Shown: positions 24,336 through 35,085 of the stretch, in pieces
How the letters are laid out: each line of letters begins with the position of its first letter
Position numbering within the stretch: position 1 is the first letter of the stretch
Assembly: GCF_023973825.1 (NCBI RefSeq)
Contig: NC_090123.1
Coordinates: forward strand, 1,409,501 to 1,473,500
Reading direction: 5' to 3'
DNA length: 64,000 bases
Source: Plasmodium brasilianum
Taxonomy: Eukaryota; Apicomplexa; Aconoidasida; Haemosporida; Plasmodiidae
The notes under the pieces: generated by a model
The model's database searches: none
Seen by the model: the letters and a program-made list of their open reading frames with translations, nothing else
Told to the model about the DNA's origin: nothing
Made by a program: the position numbers and the translations under genes

Positions 24336-24799
24336 TTTTTTTTCTTTTTCTTCCCTTTCCTCTGTTTCTCCCATGTGTGTTCGGATGATATAATATAAAG
24401 ATAATGAATAGAGTTTTAAATATGATTATCCATTTTTGTAAGTATTCTTAAGCTACTGAAACTGAAAATATATTAAGAGCAAATTATCCACTTTACCATA
24501 TACTGAGAAAGATTTTTTTTTTTTTTTTTTTAATAAAATTTTAATAAAAACATCATGATGTTATTTTAAAAAAGTTTTGAATATTTTCCATCCTTTGCAC
24601 ATAGGTACATAAATTTTTTTTTTTTTTCCTATTCAGTAATATAATATTAAAAAGGAAAATATCTTCGCAGAAAGATGCAGCACAGGCATAGGTGTAAATT
24701 GTACATGTAACAGAAATTTGTGAATTATATGGGTTATTAGTAGTAATGTGTACATAATGCACATAGTAAAAGGGTCACTAGAACGTTCATGTGTACGCG

Positions 24800-24975
24800 A
24801 ATATATGTGTGTGAGTATGTATGTATGTATGTGTGTGAGTATGTATGTATGTATGTGTGTGAGTATGTATGTATGTATGTATGTATGTGTGTGAGTATGT
24901 ATGTATGTATGTATGTATGTGTGTGAGTATGTATGTATGTATGTATGTGTGTGAGTATGTATGTATGTATGTATA
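24800..24975. repeat. GTATGTATGTGTGTGA compound microsatellite
   Basis: (GTAT)n blocks punctuated by GTGTGTGA at intervals of about 24-30 bases. Confidence 0.9.
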
Positions 24976-25113
24976 TACTTACGCGTGCGGTTTTATACAC
25001 GTATGCATGCTCGTGTGCACGTGTGTGTATGCCCAAGTACGTATATTCGTTTACGCATATGGACTCTTATATCACATTTTAAAACAGTTTTACATTCTTT
25101 TTTGCTGCTTCCG

Positions 25114-25464
25114 TCAGTTTTTCTTATAAAGGGGGGTAAGATAAGTTGCTTCCCCACTGAGAAATGCTTTTTTTTGCCCCTTTTGATATATAACATAATC
25201 ATTTAAAAAATGATTCTTCAGTTTGGTGTATGTAGCAGGTTTTTCTTTCTTTTGTTTCTTTTCTTTTGTAACTTGTATCTCTTCTAAACTTTCGCTGTTT
25301 ATCTTTTTATTTGTTTTTTTATCTAAAAAATATATCTGCACAGCTGAAAGAAGCAAAAAGCACGACTCGTACACGCTGCTCTGAATTGTCAATTGTTCTA
25401 ATTCTTTATCGACCTCATTCGTTAGTTCCGAAAGGTGCTTACTATTTTTTTTATTTACATTCAT
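25114..25464 (-). CDS. small conserved-looking protein of unknown function
   Basis: 116 residues from ATG 25464 (MNVNKKNSKHLSELTNEVD); the frame is open a few codons further upstream but without an ATG. Base composition is clearly less AT-rich than the flanks, and the peptide is not low-complexity. An N-terminal acidic helix (LTNEVDKELEQLTIQSS) is followed by a hydrophobic segment (CFLLLSAVQIYFL) and a Lys-rich part. No family recognised. The hydrophobic stretch is short for a membrane helix, and a helical complex subunit is as likely. A 3' intron cannot be excluded. It lies between CDC50 and ADA. Confidence 0.62.
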   Translation of the reverse strand: MNVNKKNSKHLSELTNEVDKELEQLTIQSSVYESCFLLLSAVQIYFLDKKTNKKINSESLEEIQVTKEKKQKKEKPATYTKLKNHFLNDYVIYQKGQKKAFLSGEATYLTPLYKKN

Positions 25465-26425
25465 GCTTAACAAGTCAAAAGTAAGAGCAGTTTAAGTATA
25501 ACGTAGTAGTGTAGAATTAATTTGTTCAGAAATTGTAGGATGCATAAAAAAAGGGAAAAAAAAAAAAAAAAAAAGTCGAAACAGTAGTGGAAATGGAAAA
25601 AAAAATGTAGGATGTACAAGGAATAAAAAAAAATAATTCCTCCCTTATGAGGGATCCTAATTTATAGAAGCCTTTACGTTTATAAGAATTGCAAATGTGA
25701 ATAATGAATTGTATATCTTGTCTGAAAGGAAATATGAACGAAGAAAAAAAAAAAAAAAAAAAAATATCCCCACCTAATAAGTAAAATATATGTAGGTGAA
25801 ATGTGATAAGACTTCAAAAAAAAGGGAAAATAAAAAGCCCTATGTGTATGTTTATGTACATATACGGTACACGCTATGCATTTTATAAACATATAGATCT
25901 CACCGACACGGAGGAGGATAATAAAAGGGGAATAAAAAATTAAAATTTAAGTTAATATTTAAATGTAGGTGAAAATTAAAATTTAAGTTAATATTTAAAT
26001 GTAGGTGAAAATTAAAATTTAAGTTAATATTTAAATGTAAGTGAAAATTAAAATTTAAGTTAATATTTAAATGTACGTGAAAATTAAAATAAAAATTGAA
26101 TACATAAATATAAATAAATATAACCTTCAGCAGGTATACTCTTCTTTCGTACATATATACGTATATATATATAAATATCCTATGGAAGGAAAAAATAAAT
26201 AACTCTTTAAAAGTGCAAAGGCTAAAGAAAAAATCGCACTGTACAAATTACATTTTGCACATCGTATAAATAAATTTAATAGACCCTGGAATTAATATGG
26301 TCGATACTCAGCATTTCAGCAGCTTATTGAGCAATAAGTGCGTTTGTTTATGCATGCACGTGTAAAGATATAGGAGCAAATGCATTCGCATTAAATATAT
26401 CTATCTATCTATATCTATATATATA

Positions 26426-26465
<40 letters not shown>

Positions 26466-26545
26466 AGAACGGCTAGATGAATATGTACATGTACGTATAT
26501 GCATGCGTTAACATACATTAAGAAAAAAAGAAAAAAAAATAATAT

Positions 26546-26598
<53 letters not shown>

Positions 26599-27222
26599 TA
26601 TACTCCCGCTGTATAATAACGCAAAGATAGAGGTTACGGTTGAATAAAACTTAAAAAACCCTACACCTCTACTTTTCTCTTATGTACGAAAAATGCAGAT
26701 TTTTCGTTTTTTGCACTGATTTATTATTATACTGTAATACAGTGTGCTATATTATAATATACGATAATACACTCATGCGGCATTATGCTATACTATTTTA
26801 TTATATATTATTTTGTATTGCGTTGTATTTCATTTTATTTTATTTTAAAATATTTTTTTTTTTTACAGCTTTTGTGAAAAAAGCATTTAATTATTAATTT
26901 TTATTGATGAAAAAATTACGCGCTTCTGAAGAGTCAACAAAATTTTGAGTTTTTTATTTTGAATATTTGGCAAAAATTAAAACAAAATATCAATGAAATT
27001 TGAACAAAATTTCAACAAGATATCACGAAAAATTTTGAATATTTTAAGGGAACATAACGAAAATTTTACCAAAATTTTGTGAAATTTTTCAATATTTTTC
27101 CTGCTCTGTTCCGAACGAATGAAACATTTGTTCGAATTTTTGTATAAAAGGACAGAAGTTTTTTGTTAAATAAATGCTTCTACAAGTAGGATAACATACA
27201 TTTAGACGTATACATACCCATG

Positions 27223-27258
<36 letters not shown>

Positions 27259-27437
27259 TAGTGAAGTAGTGTAGGAAGCAGCTTCCAAAAAAGGTGTAAC
27301 AAGCGTAAGAGCAAAATTACAGGGGAGAAAATAATATTAAGATTAGGAAAACACTTTTTTTTTTTTTTCTAGCTTCCCTCTTTTTTTTTATTTTATCCCA
27401 TTTTTCCCGTTTTTCTCACAAAGCTAGTAAAGCAAAA
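25465..27437. promoter_or_regulatory. divergent spacer between the small gene and ADA
   Basis: It contains both promoters. It holds a 36-base array (25935-26095), long AT dinucleotide runs at 26425-26462, 26553-26595 and 27222-27253, and a stretch at about 26935-27110 rich in AAAATTTT words in both orientations. A TGCATGCA word (known target of the AP2-EXP and AP2-Sp DNA-binding domains) is at 26351-26358. A short 5' UTR with a T-rich tract precedes the ADA start. Confidence 0.5.
25935..26095. repeat. 36-base minisatellite, about four copies
   Basis: Unit GTGAAAATTAAAATTTAAGT continuing with TAATATTTAAATGTAG. Copies are nearly identical. Confidence 0.92.
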
Positions 27438-28529
27438 ATGAATGCACTGAATGAGCCGATAAATTTCTTAAAGAAGGATGAAATAAAGAACATAGACTTG
27501 AGTAGCATGAGTAAAAAGGAGAGATACAGAATATGGAAGAGAATACCAAAATGTGAGTTACATTGTCATTTAGATTTATGTTTTTCATCGGATTTTTTCC
27601 TCAACTGTGTACGTAAGTATAATTTACAGCCAAATTTATCAGATGAAGAAGTGATTGATTATTATTTATTTTCAAAAGGAGGGAAATCATTAGAGGAGTT
27701 TGTTGAAAAGGCTATACGAGTTGCGGATATATTTCAAGACTATGAAGTTATAGCAGATTTAGCAAAACATGCTGTATTTAATAAATATAAAGAAGGTGTA
27801 GTATTAATGGAATTTCGTTATGCTCCTACGTTTATTGCATTTAAGCATAAATTAGATATAGAATTAGTACATGAAGCTATAGTTAAAGGAATAAAAGAAG
27901 TAGTTGAACTGTTGGATCATAATATTCATGTAGCTTTAATATGTATAGGGGATACAGGACATGAAGCAACCAATATTAAATTATGTGCCGATTTTTGCTT
28001 AAAGCATAAAGATGATTTTGTAGGATTTGATCATGGTGGATATGAAATAGATTTAAAGCAATATAGTGAAATTTTTAATTATGTTAGAGAAAGTGGAATA
28101 CCGTTAACTGTTCATGCTGGGGAAGATATTAATTTACCAAATTTAAATACACTCTATTCAGCTATTGAAATTTTAAAAGTTGAGAGAATAGGACATGGTA
28201 TTAGAGTTGTTGAATCGAAAGAGCTTATTAAGTTGGTAAAGGAAAAAAATATATTATTAGAAGTCTGTCCCATTTCAAATGTATTATTAAAAAATGCAAA
28301 ATCCATGGACACACACCCTATTAGAAAACTTTACGATGCTGGGGTAAAAGTATCGGTAAACTCCGATGACCCAGGAATGTTTTTAACTAATATTAATGAT
28401 GATTACGAAGAATTATATACACACCTTAATTTTACTTTAGAAGAATTTATGCAAATGAACGAATGGGCTTTGGAAAAATCTTTCGTGGATGACAGCGTTA
28501 AAAGTAACGTGAAGGAGTTATACTTTTAG
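27438..28529 (+). CDS. ADA: adenosine deaminase (parasite type, also acts on 5'-methylthioadenosine)
   Basis: Single exon, 363 residues, the usual length for Plasmodium ADA. It deaminates adenosine to inosine in purine salvage, feeding PNP and HGPRT in a parasite that cannot make purines de novo. Zinc and catalytic residues are all present: H42 and H44 in ELHCHLD, H226 and E229 in VHAGED, H253 in RIGHGIR and D310/D311 in NSDDPG. D172 (CIGDTGHEA) is the residue known from P. vivax ADA structures to contact the ribose and to permit 5'-methylthioadenosine as substrate, a property absent from the human enzyme. The protein aligns without gaps to the P. vivax enzyme over the segments I can recall. 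The start codon is followed by the typical N-terminal helix [13 protein letters not shown]. Identification is near certain. Confidence 0.98.
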   Translation: MNALNEPINFLKKDEIKNIDLSSMSKKERYRIWKRIPKCELHCHLDLCFSSDFFLNCVRKYNLQPNLSDEEVIDYYLFSKGGKSLEEFVEKAIRVADIFQDYEVIADLAKHAVFNKYKEGVVLMEFRYAPTFIAFKHKLDIELVHEAIVKGIKEVVELLDHNIHVALICIGDTGHEATNIKLCADFCLKHKDDFVGFDHGGYEIDLKQYSEIFNYVRESGIPLTVHAGEDINLPNLNTLYSAIEILKVERIGHGIRVVESKELIKLVKEKNILLEVCPISNVLLKNAKSMDTHPIRKLYDAGVKVSVNSDDPGMFLTNINDDYEELYTHLNFTLEEFMQMNEWALEKSFVDDSVKSNVKELYF

Positions 28530-29364
28530 AGCGTTGCTTTGCGCTCCTATTGGGAGAAGTCCAACGCATGGGAAGCTTTCACACTTGAGTCCACGTCGTA
28601 TGTATTTAGAAATACTCACATTTGTAAAGTTTATGCCATATGAATAAACACACGTTTACCACAAATAATTTAATGCCAAATATGGTAAAAGATTTTAATT
28701 TTGCATGCGTCACTCTGGAAAAATGACTTATTTTTATTATTCGAAATGTTCATTGAAATATGAGTGAATGTTCAGTGTGCTTATAAAATGGAAATAACTT
28801 TCATATTTTTGAAAAATGGGAGTTACCTTTTTTTTTTTTTTTTTTTTTTTTCTTTTCTATCCTTTTTAATTCATTTTGAACTTCGTTTTTAATTTACTTT
28901 TAATTCATATTGAATTTCATTTCGAATTTATTTTTTATTTCATTTTTTAATTTCACTTTAAATTTATTTTAAATTTAATTTTAAGCTGCTTTTTAATCTC
29001 ATCTTTAATTTCACTTTTTATCTCCTTTTTAATCTCATCTTTAATTTCACTTCTTATCTCCTTTTTAATCTTCTTTTTAATTTCATATTTAATTTATTTT
29101 TAATTTCATATTTAATTTATTTTTAATTTATTTTTAATATTTAAACGAAAACGAACAGTTCTATGTTAGCTTCCTATTTTTTAAATGATTTATGGTCAAA
29201 TGAAAATATTAACTTAACGGTTGAGTCATTGCTGGCATGATACCAAAATTGCATAAGAGGGGGAAGAACAGATGGAGATCCCTTAAATAATTCGTAAATG
29301 GAGCGAAAAGTAAAATGAAATAGAATAAAATGAAATAAAATAAAGTGAAATATAACATAATAAA

Positions 29365-29456
29365 TTGTTTTATAATAAAATGTTTTATAATAAAATGTTT
29401 TATAATAAATTGTTTTATAATAAATTGTTTTATAATAAATTGTTTTATAATAAAAT
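29365..29456. repeat. 15-base repeat TGTTTTATAATAAAA
   Basis: About six copies. The unit is nearly self-complementary around TTTTATAATAAAA. Confidence 0.88.
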
Positions 29457-29814
29457 GAGATAAAATATAAGAAAATACAATGCATCTGTTAAAAAGTGGA
29501 ATTAATAACAAAACAGGAGAAATAAAAGAACATTCGCAATTTTGCAGCAAATAAAAACATACACACATGTATATGCATGTACATATACATACTTCTGTAT
29601 GTATGTATGTATATGTATTTTCGTACACGTAGAACATATACTAATTATCTTTTTCCTAACGTATGACGTTTTGCGAGTGTTTTGTCCAATTCGTTCTTGT
29701 AAGATGGGGATAATTTTTACTCTATGGAATTATTTTTTTATGGAATTTGACTAGCCATTTTGAACATGTAATGTTCATATTTTTTTTTTCTTTACATGCA
29801 ATGGATATATTTTT

Positions 29815-30000
29815 TTTTTTTTAAACCATGTACAGGTCATAATTTGTTTTTCAACCATGTACTGGTCATAATTTTTTATTCATACATGTATTGGTCATAT
29901 ATTTTTTTTTTCAAGCTTTTACTGGTAATATTCTTTTTTTTTTTTCAAGTGTGTACTGGTTATATTCCTTCTTTTTCAAGAATGTATTGGTCATAACTTT
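29815..30000. repeat. imperfect repeat with TGTACTGGTCATA core
   Basis: Six to seven diverged copies of a unit of about 33-37 bases, each with (T)n, CAAG or CAACC and a GTACTGGTCATA-like core. Confidence 0.75.
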
Positions 30001-30170
30001 TTTTATTTTTTTTGTATAAATTCCAACTAGCCATATTAACCATTTGAGCAAACCTGTGTAGGTGCTCATTTTTTTTTTTTTTTTTTTTTTTTTTCGTACG
30101 AACACGCAGTGAAAGTAGTAAAGCGATGAATGTTTGTGCCTCCAAAAATCCTAATTTTTCTTATTTAATT

Positions 30171-33100
30171 CTACTTGAATTCATAATTTGGTGTAATTTC
30201 TTCCAAAAAATAATCCCTACTTGGGGGGTGATCCTTTTTTTTGGACATTTCATTGTGTGTGGCTGTATTTTTCTTTTTTGATCTCCTGTGGTGCTTAGCG
30301 CTAAATTTTGTCTTTCTCCTTATTAAATGACGTAATTCCTCTTTATCCACATGTTGTATTTTCTCTTTGGAATATTTTGCAAATTTGGAATTATGTTTAT
30401 GGTACTTGTATCGAGTAGTAAAAGTACTATATTTATGTTTTTTAGTTTTCCTTTTCTTAAAAAGCAAGGAGAAATTAAATTTTTTTTGGAATATATATTT
30501 GTAAAAAATGAAACATACTATAATAATAAATAGAGAAATAATACCGCAGCATATGATGAACCAAAAATGATTATTACTTTTATCATTAGAATAAACGGTA
30601 AAACTTTTTTCAATAATATCTTCTGGATGTATTTTTTTAATAAATAATATTTGTGTGTCCCAACCATTAAGATAATGATATCTGTGTTCAAACAAAGAAA
30701 ACATCTGATTTGCTGAATAAATTTTTTTTCTCATATTTAAAGGTATAGAAATAAAATTATGAAAAGCTATTTGAACTAACTTGTGTCCATCGAGTATCAT
30801 TTTTTCTATAGAATGAATATCACTTTTATTTATTCTATATCCGAAGTGATTTGTTCTCCTTTTTATATTGGTATAAGGATTATTATAGCTTTCCCCTAAT
30901 ATTTCAATAAGCTCCTTATTTATTAATTTATTGTCATTATACTTAAATCCTTCTAATGCTCTCGAATTAACTGGTTCAGATAGGAGATTAATAATGCTCT
31001 CTTTCATTTGAGTATATTTATTTTCTGGCAATATTTTGACCATCAAAATGCAAAAAATGGTTTGATCCTTGGTTAATTCCAGATTTTTCTTTTTAGAATT
31101 CTCTTCGCTTTTTCTTTCTTCCGGGGGAGAACTCCGCAAAAAAGGATTTCCACTTCCACGGCTATTACCACTACTATCATCGCTTACAACCCCCTTGGGT
31201 TTATGCGCGTCATAAGGGAGCAAATTTTCAGCTACGTCAATATCCCTGGCAAATTCGTCATACGTAAACACATTGCTACTTCCGTCTTTATCGTTCATGT
31301 AAATTAATTTTTTTAAAAATAAATCTGATTTGGAGTAATCATTTGGACCTATACGTAGGTACGGATTTAAGATAAACTCGAATTCAACTAAGTTTATGAA
31401 ACTTCCATTTTGAAGAGATTTAATATTAAATTCAGGGGAATATCCTATTTCAATTTGAAGAAATAAATTATTGCCCGTTAATAAAGAAGTGCATTTTTTT
31501 AAATAAAATTCTGTAAAAAATAAGCCAAAATCGTGAGCACGCAATATTTCATTACTTGCTTTATCATAATATGCATATCCATTAACTGTTAGCACAAACA
31601 ATTTTTCAAGTGCTTCTCTGGTGAGAGCACTACCACTGCTGCTGTTACTGATACTACCACTACTACCACTACTACCATTTGGTAAAAAAAAATTATTACT
31701 TTGTGAATATTTTATGTACAGGTCAGCACTTTTTTTTATAACTTCAGACAGGGAATTATTCACAATACGTGTAAACGCTTCAAGATTATTTTGTTTTAAC
31801 AAATTAATTAATACCTTAGCACTTTTTATATGAAAAACAAAAATTTCACTTTGTATATTTTTTAATGCTGATATGGTTGATAAGCTATTGAGATACACAC
31901 TATACTCTCTTACGTAACTTATGTCCGTACTTATAGCGACCAACTTTTTATTATTCTCATCATTACACACTTGCTCACGGTTAATACTATTAAATAAATA
32001 CTTCGAATGTAGGGCATAATTTAGAGCATACAGTATACAAGTGGTGCATGTTATTGGTAAGACTTTTTTTGGAAGCATGCTTAGGGACGATAGAGCACAC
32101 CTCCTTGTGGTTAATGCTGCACAGTTGTTTTGTTCATTCCAGCATTCTTTAAAAATTAAATCGATCCAGGTAAAATATTTGATCTCTTTTCTTCTTATGT
32201 CTGTTAAGATGTTTCCCAACTGTAACGTGAACGGGGAGAGGGGATATGCAATTGCATGTTTCTCATGCTCACTGGGGATAAATATGTATACGTATATGTA
32301 CACACACGCGCGCACAAACATATGCACATGCATAGGTACATACATGCTTATACATGTACCCCCACGTAGAGTGTATATAGGAATAAACAGATTTCAATGC
32401 AGTAAAAGATGACAACGACTTAGGATAAAGCACATTTGTGTGTAGATTACCCCAACGACGGTGCTTCTAACATCCTGAAGGTCAAATCCTTTTTGCTCTT
32501 TTATAATTTTATTTTTTCCAATTTCTTCATTGAATAAATGTATTAGACCATCAAGTAATTTTTCATATATTATTTTTTGTGAAAAGCCCTTCAAAAAATA
32601 TGGTATGTTCAGCTGTACCAGCAAGAAGAAGGCTAGAAGCGTGTTTCCATCCAAATCGTCTAATGAAACCTCGTTGTTTATGGCACATGCCACATTTGCC
32701 TAAAAAGAGAAAGCTCACGCGCACACATACATATATACTTATATACATACACACATATATATACATATACACATATATATACATATACACATATATATAC
32801 ATATACATATATATACATATACATATATATACATATACATATATATACATATACATATATATACATATACATATATACGCATACATATACGTATACACAT
32901 GCAATGACTCATATTGGAGGTTGTGTCCATATATTCACATGCGCGAAATTTTTTCTTCTCTTTTAAGTAATGCCAAGTGTGGAATATAGTTACTATAAAC
33001 CACAAGCATATATATGTTCCCTTGGGAAAAATAAAATAATAAAAGTTATTAAATTAAACTGTGCATATTCTTTTTTTTTTCTTAAAATAGTATATATGTG

Positions 33101-33473
33101 AACAGTTCAATAAGAAGCGCTTAATAAAACTGCTTCCTCGTTTTTTTAACTGTTTCTCATTTGATGTAGCATGGTACAAATAAAATTGGAAAAAAGCATT
33201 CTCTTAAATATATTTTTGCATTCGACATTCACAATTCAACATTTTGTATTTTTTATTATTTATATTTTTTTTTATATTTTTTTTTATATTTTTTTTTATA
33301 TTTTTTTTTATATTTTTTTTTATAATTTTTTTTATATTTTTTTTTATAATTTTTGTTTTGTACTTTTTTTCATATTTTTATATTTTTATTTTTTTATTTT
33401 CTCTTACTTGATTTAACCACCTCAGAACGCAGCATAATGTCACAGCGTAGGTGAACATCAATTGTTTTTTCAT
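30171..33473 (-). CDS. putative secreted type I membrane protein, conserved in Plasmodium, three exons
   Basis: No family recognised. Exon 1 (33473-33408) encodes a signal peptide, [20 protein letters not shown], ending CAA/GTAAGA. Exon 2 is 32699-32451 (acceptor TTTTTAG, donor GGG/GTAATC). Exon 3 is 32219-30171 (acceptor GTTACAG). All junctions are phase 0, giving about 787 residues. The ectodomain has scattered Cys residues and a Ser/Gly insertion ([15 protein letters not shown]). One membrane helix ([20 protein letters not shown]) sits near the C-terminus, followed by a strongly basic tail of about 95 residues ([16 protein letters not shown]). The predicted topology is lumenal or extracellular N-terminus with cytosolic basic tail. 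Surface, secretory-organelle or parasitophorous location cannot be decided from the sequence. Exon 1 is separated by a repeat-filled 708-base intron and is easy to miss. It lies between ADA and the RAP gene. Confidence 0.8.
32700..33407 (-). other. 708-base first intron of the membrane-protein gene, with microsatellites
   Basis: It contains a (TATATACATATACA)n tract at about 32740-32890 and a TATATTTTTTTTTA tract at about 33255-33370. Donor GTAAGA on the minus strand at 33407 and acceptor TTTTTAG ending at 32700 leave a phase-0 join. Confidence 0.75.
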
Positions 33474-33783
33474 TTTTTTTTCACTTCAATCATGAGAACC
33501 GATTATGTTTTTAGTTTATACATGATTATGTTTATATACATATTTTCAATTTTATGACTTGCATCAATATACTTATGAAAAAACATTCAAACTACATGTA
33601 ACGTTGCTCGGTATATTTGGTCAATAGCAATTTTGTGAATACACATATGCAAAGATCACGTCTGACAAATACACAGTTTTATTTTTTGTCCTTTCTCATC
33701 GGATGTTATGAGAATAAAGCAGTTCCATAGAAATGATTAACATAATTTGTTCGCCATTTCGCCATTTCGCCATTTCGCTTTTT

Positions 33784-33815
<32 letters not shown>

Positions 33816-35085
33816 CTGTTGAACTGTATTTAAGTGCCGCGGTTGAATTGCTCTGTCTTTCACTTCATCTTACTTGTCTCTTCCCTTTTTATTTTTTAAT
33901 AGACCCTGCATGTAACATTGATCTACATATAACTCATGAGCTGCTTACATATAACCTCGAACTACCCATTTAAATTTTACTAAATGGGTAATTGTTATTT
34001 TGAAACATAAAAAAAATTAAATTCCATAAGTTTATTAACAGAAAAAAAAAATAAATAAATAAAATAAAATAAATAAAGCAAATAAAGCAAATAAAGCAAA
34101 TGAAGCAAATGAAGCAAATAAAGCAAATAAAGCAAATAAAGCAAATGAAGCAAATAAAGCAAATAAAGCAAATAAAGCAAATAAAGCAAATAAAGCAAAT
34201 AAAGCAAATAAAGCAAATAAAGCAAATAAAGCAAATAAAGCAAATAAAGCAAATAAAGCAAATAAAGCAAATAAAGCAAATAAAGCAAATAAAGCAAATG
34301 AAGCAAATAAAGCAAATAAAGTAAATGAAGAAAATTAAGAAAATTAATTAAATAAAACAAATAAAGCTAATAAAGCGAATTACTGCCTTTTTAATTTTGT
34401 TTATATATGTATCTTTTCCTTTTTTAATTACATTTGCATGAACCAAATCGCCTTAAAAATATGAACAAACAAGCAAGAACAATGGCAAAGAGAACAATGT
34501 AACGAATCTTGAAAAGATGTTTTCTCCTATCACCATCAAACAGATGTTAACATTATGGTTTGTCTTTTTTTTTTTTTTTTTCTTAATTAAGCTACAATAT
34601 GTGGTAAGAAAAAAAAAAAAAATTTTGTCTCATTTTGATAGTACTGTGGTGATTACAGATGGTGGGAAAAAAAAATAAAATAAAGGAAAAGGGGAATGTT
34701 CATGAGACGTTGAATTGCAAAATATGTGTGCAGGAGTACAACATAAGGCTACAATACATATGGCGTTGAAAAAATAGAAAAAAAAAATGAAGTATCCCTC
34801 ATAACACTTAAAAAGTGTTAATAACACACACATACATTTATATGTAGTACATGTGTGTGCCGATCGTTTCAAAGTGAGCGAGAACAACAACAAAAAAAAA
34901 AAAAAATAATAATAATTAAAATAAAAACAAAATGTACAAACTAACGAACGAACAAGCGAGCGTGCAAACTACAAACCCATGCTTCTCCCACAGAATAATA
35001 AAACCCCTTTGCGCCCATTTCGCCTAGTGCATTCTGCATTTGGCGTAATTTGGTCAAAAGTCTTCCCATTAGCCATTTTTGCACC
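33474..35085. other. intergenic region upstream of the membrane-protein gene
   Basis: Promoter side of the membrane-protein gene and 3' side of the RAP gene. It contains a GCCATTTC triplet repeat at about 33752-33776, a long T-run at 33787-33815 and the 9-base array at 34076-34325. No gene seen. Confidence 0.6.
34076..34325. repeat. 9-base minisatellite AAAGCAAAT, about 28 copies
   Basis: Highly homogeneous array with occasional ATGAAGCAA variants. As 9 is a multiple of three it yields open frames on both strands (KQI or YLL repeats). There is no flanking coding signal, so these are not genes. Confidence 0.95.

Larger units (their letters stand above)
22156..25113. other. intergenic region, 3 kb, several minisatellites
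   Basis: It includes the CDC50 promoter side. Arrays at 22510-22740, 23462-23520, 24040-24335 and 24800-24975 are listed separately, with TATATG tracts at 22970-23035 and 23717-23845. The segment 23870-24010 is less repetitive but gives no frame I trust. No gene called. Confidence 0.55.
28530..30170. other. convergent intergenic region
   Basis: It lies between the ADA 3' end and the 3' end of the membrane-protein gene. It contains a T-rich tract with AATTTCA/TTTTTAAT words (about 28860-29130), a 15-base array (29365-29456) and an imperfect array of about 35 bases (29815-30000). No gene seen. Confidence 0.6.

Noticed and set aside
23981..24398. Three overlapping plus ORFs of 116-135 residues
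   Set aside because: All three frames are open over the TTTTGTCATT and TTTTTCATTATT arrays.
26425..26595. Possible centromere core because of extreme AT content
   Set aside because: The AT tracts are short dinucleotide runs of tens of bases, far below the kilobase-scale AT core of Plasmodium centromeres.
34100..34324. Open frames of pure KQIKQI (plus) and YLLYLL (minus) repeats
   Set aside because: They are the 9-base AAAGCAAAT array read in a frame that never stops. No flanking coding sequence or splice context.
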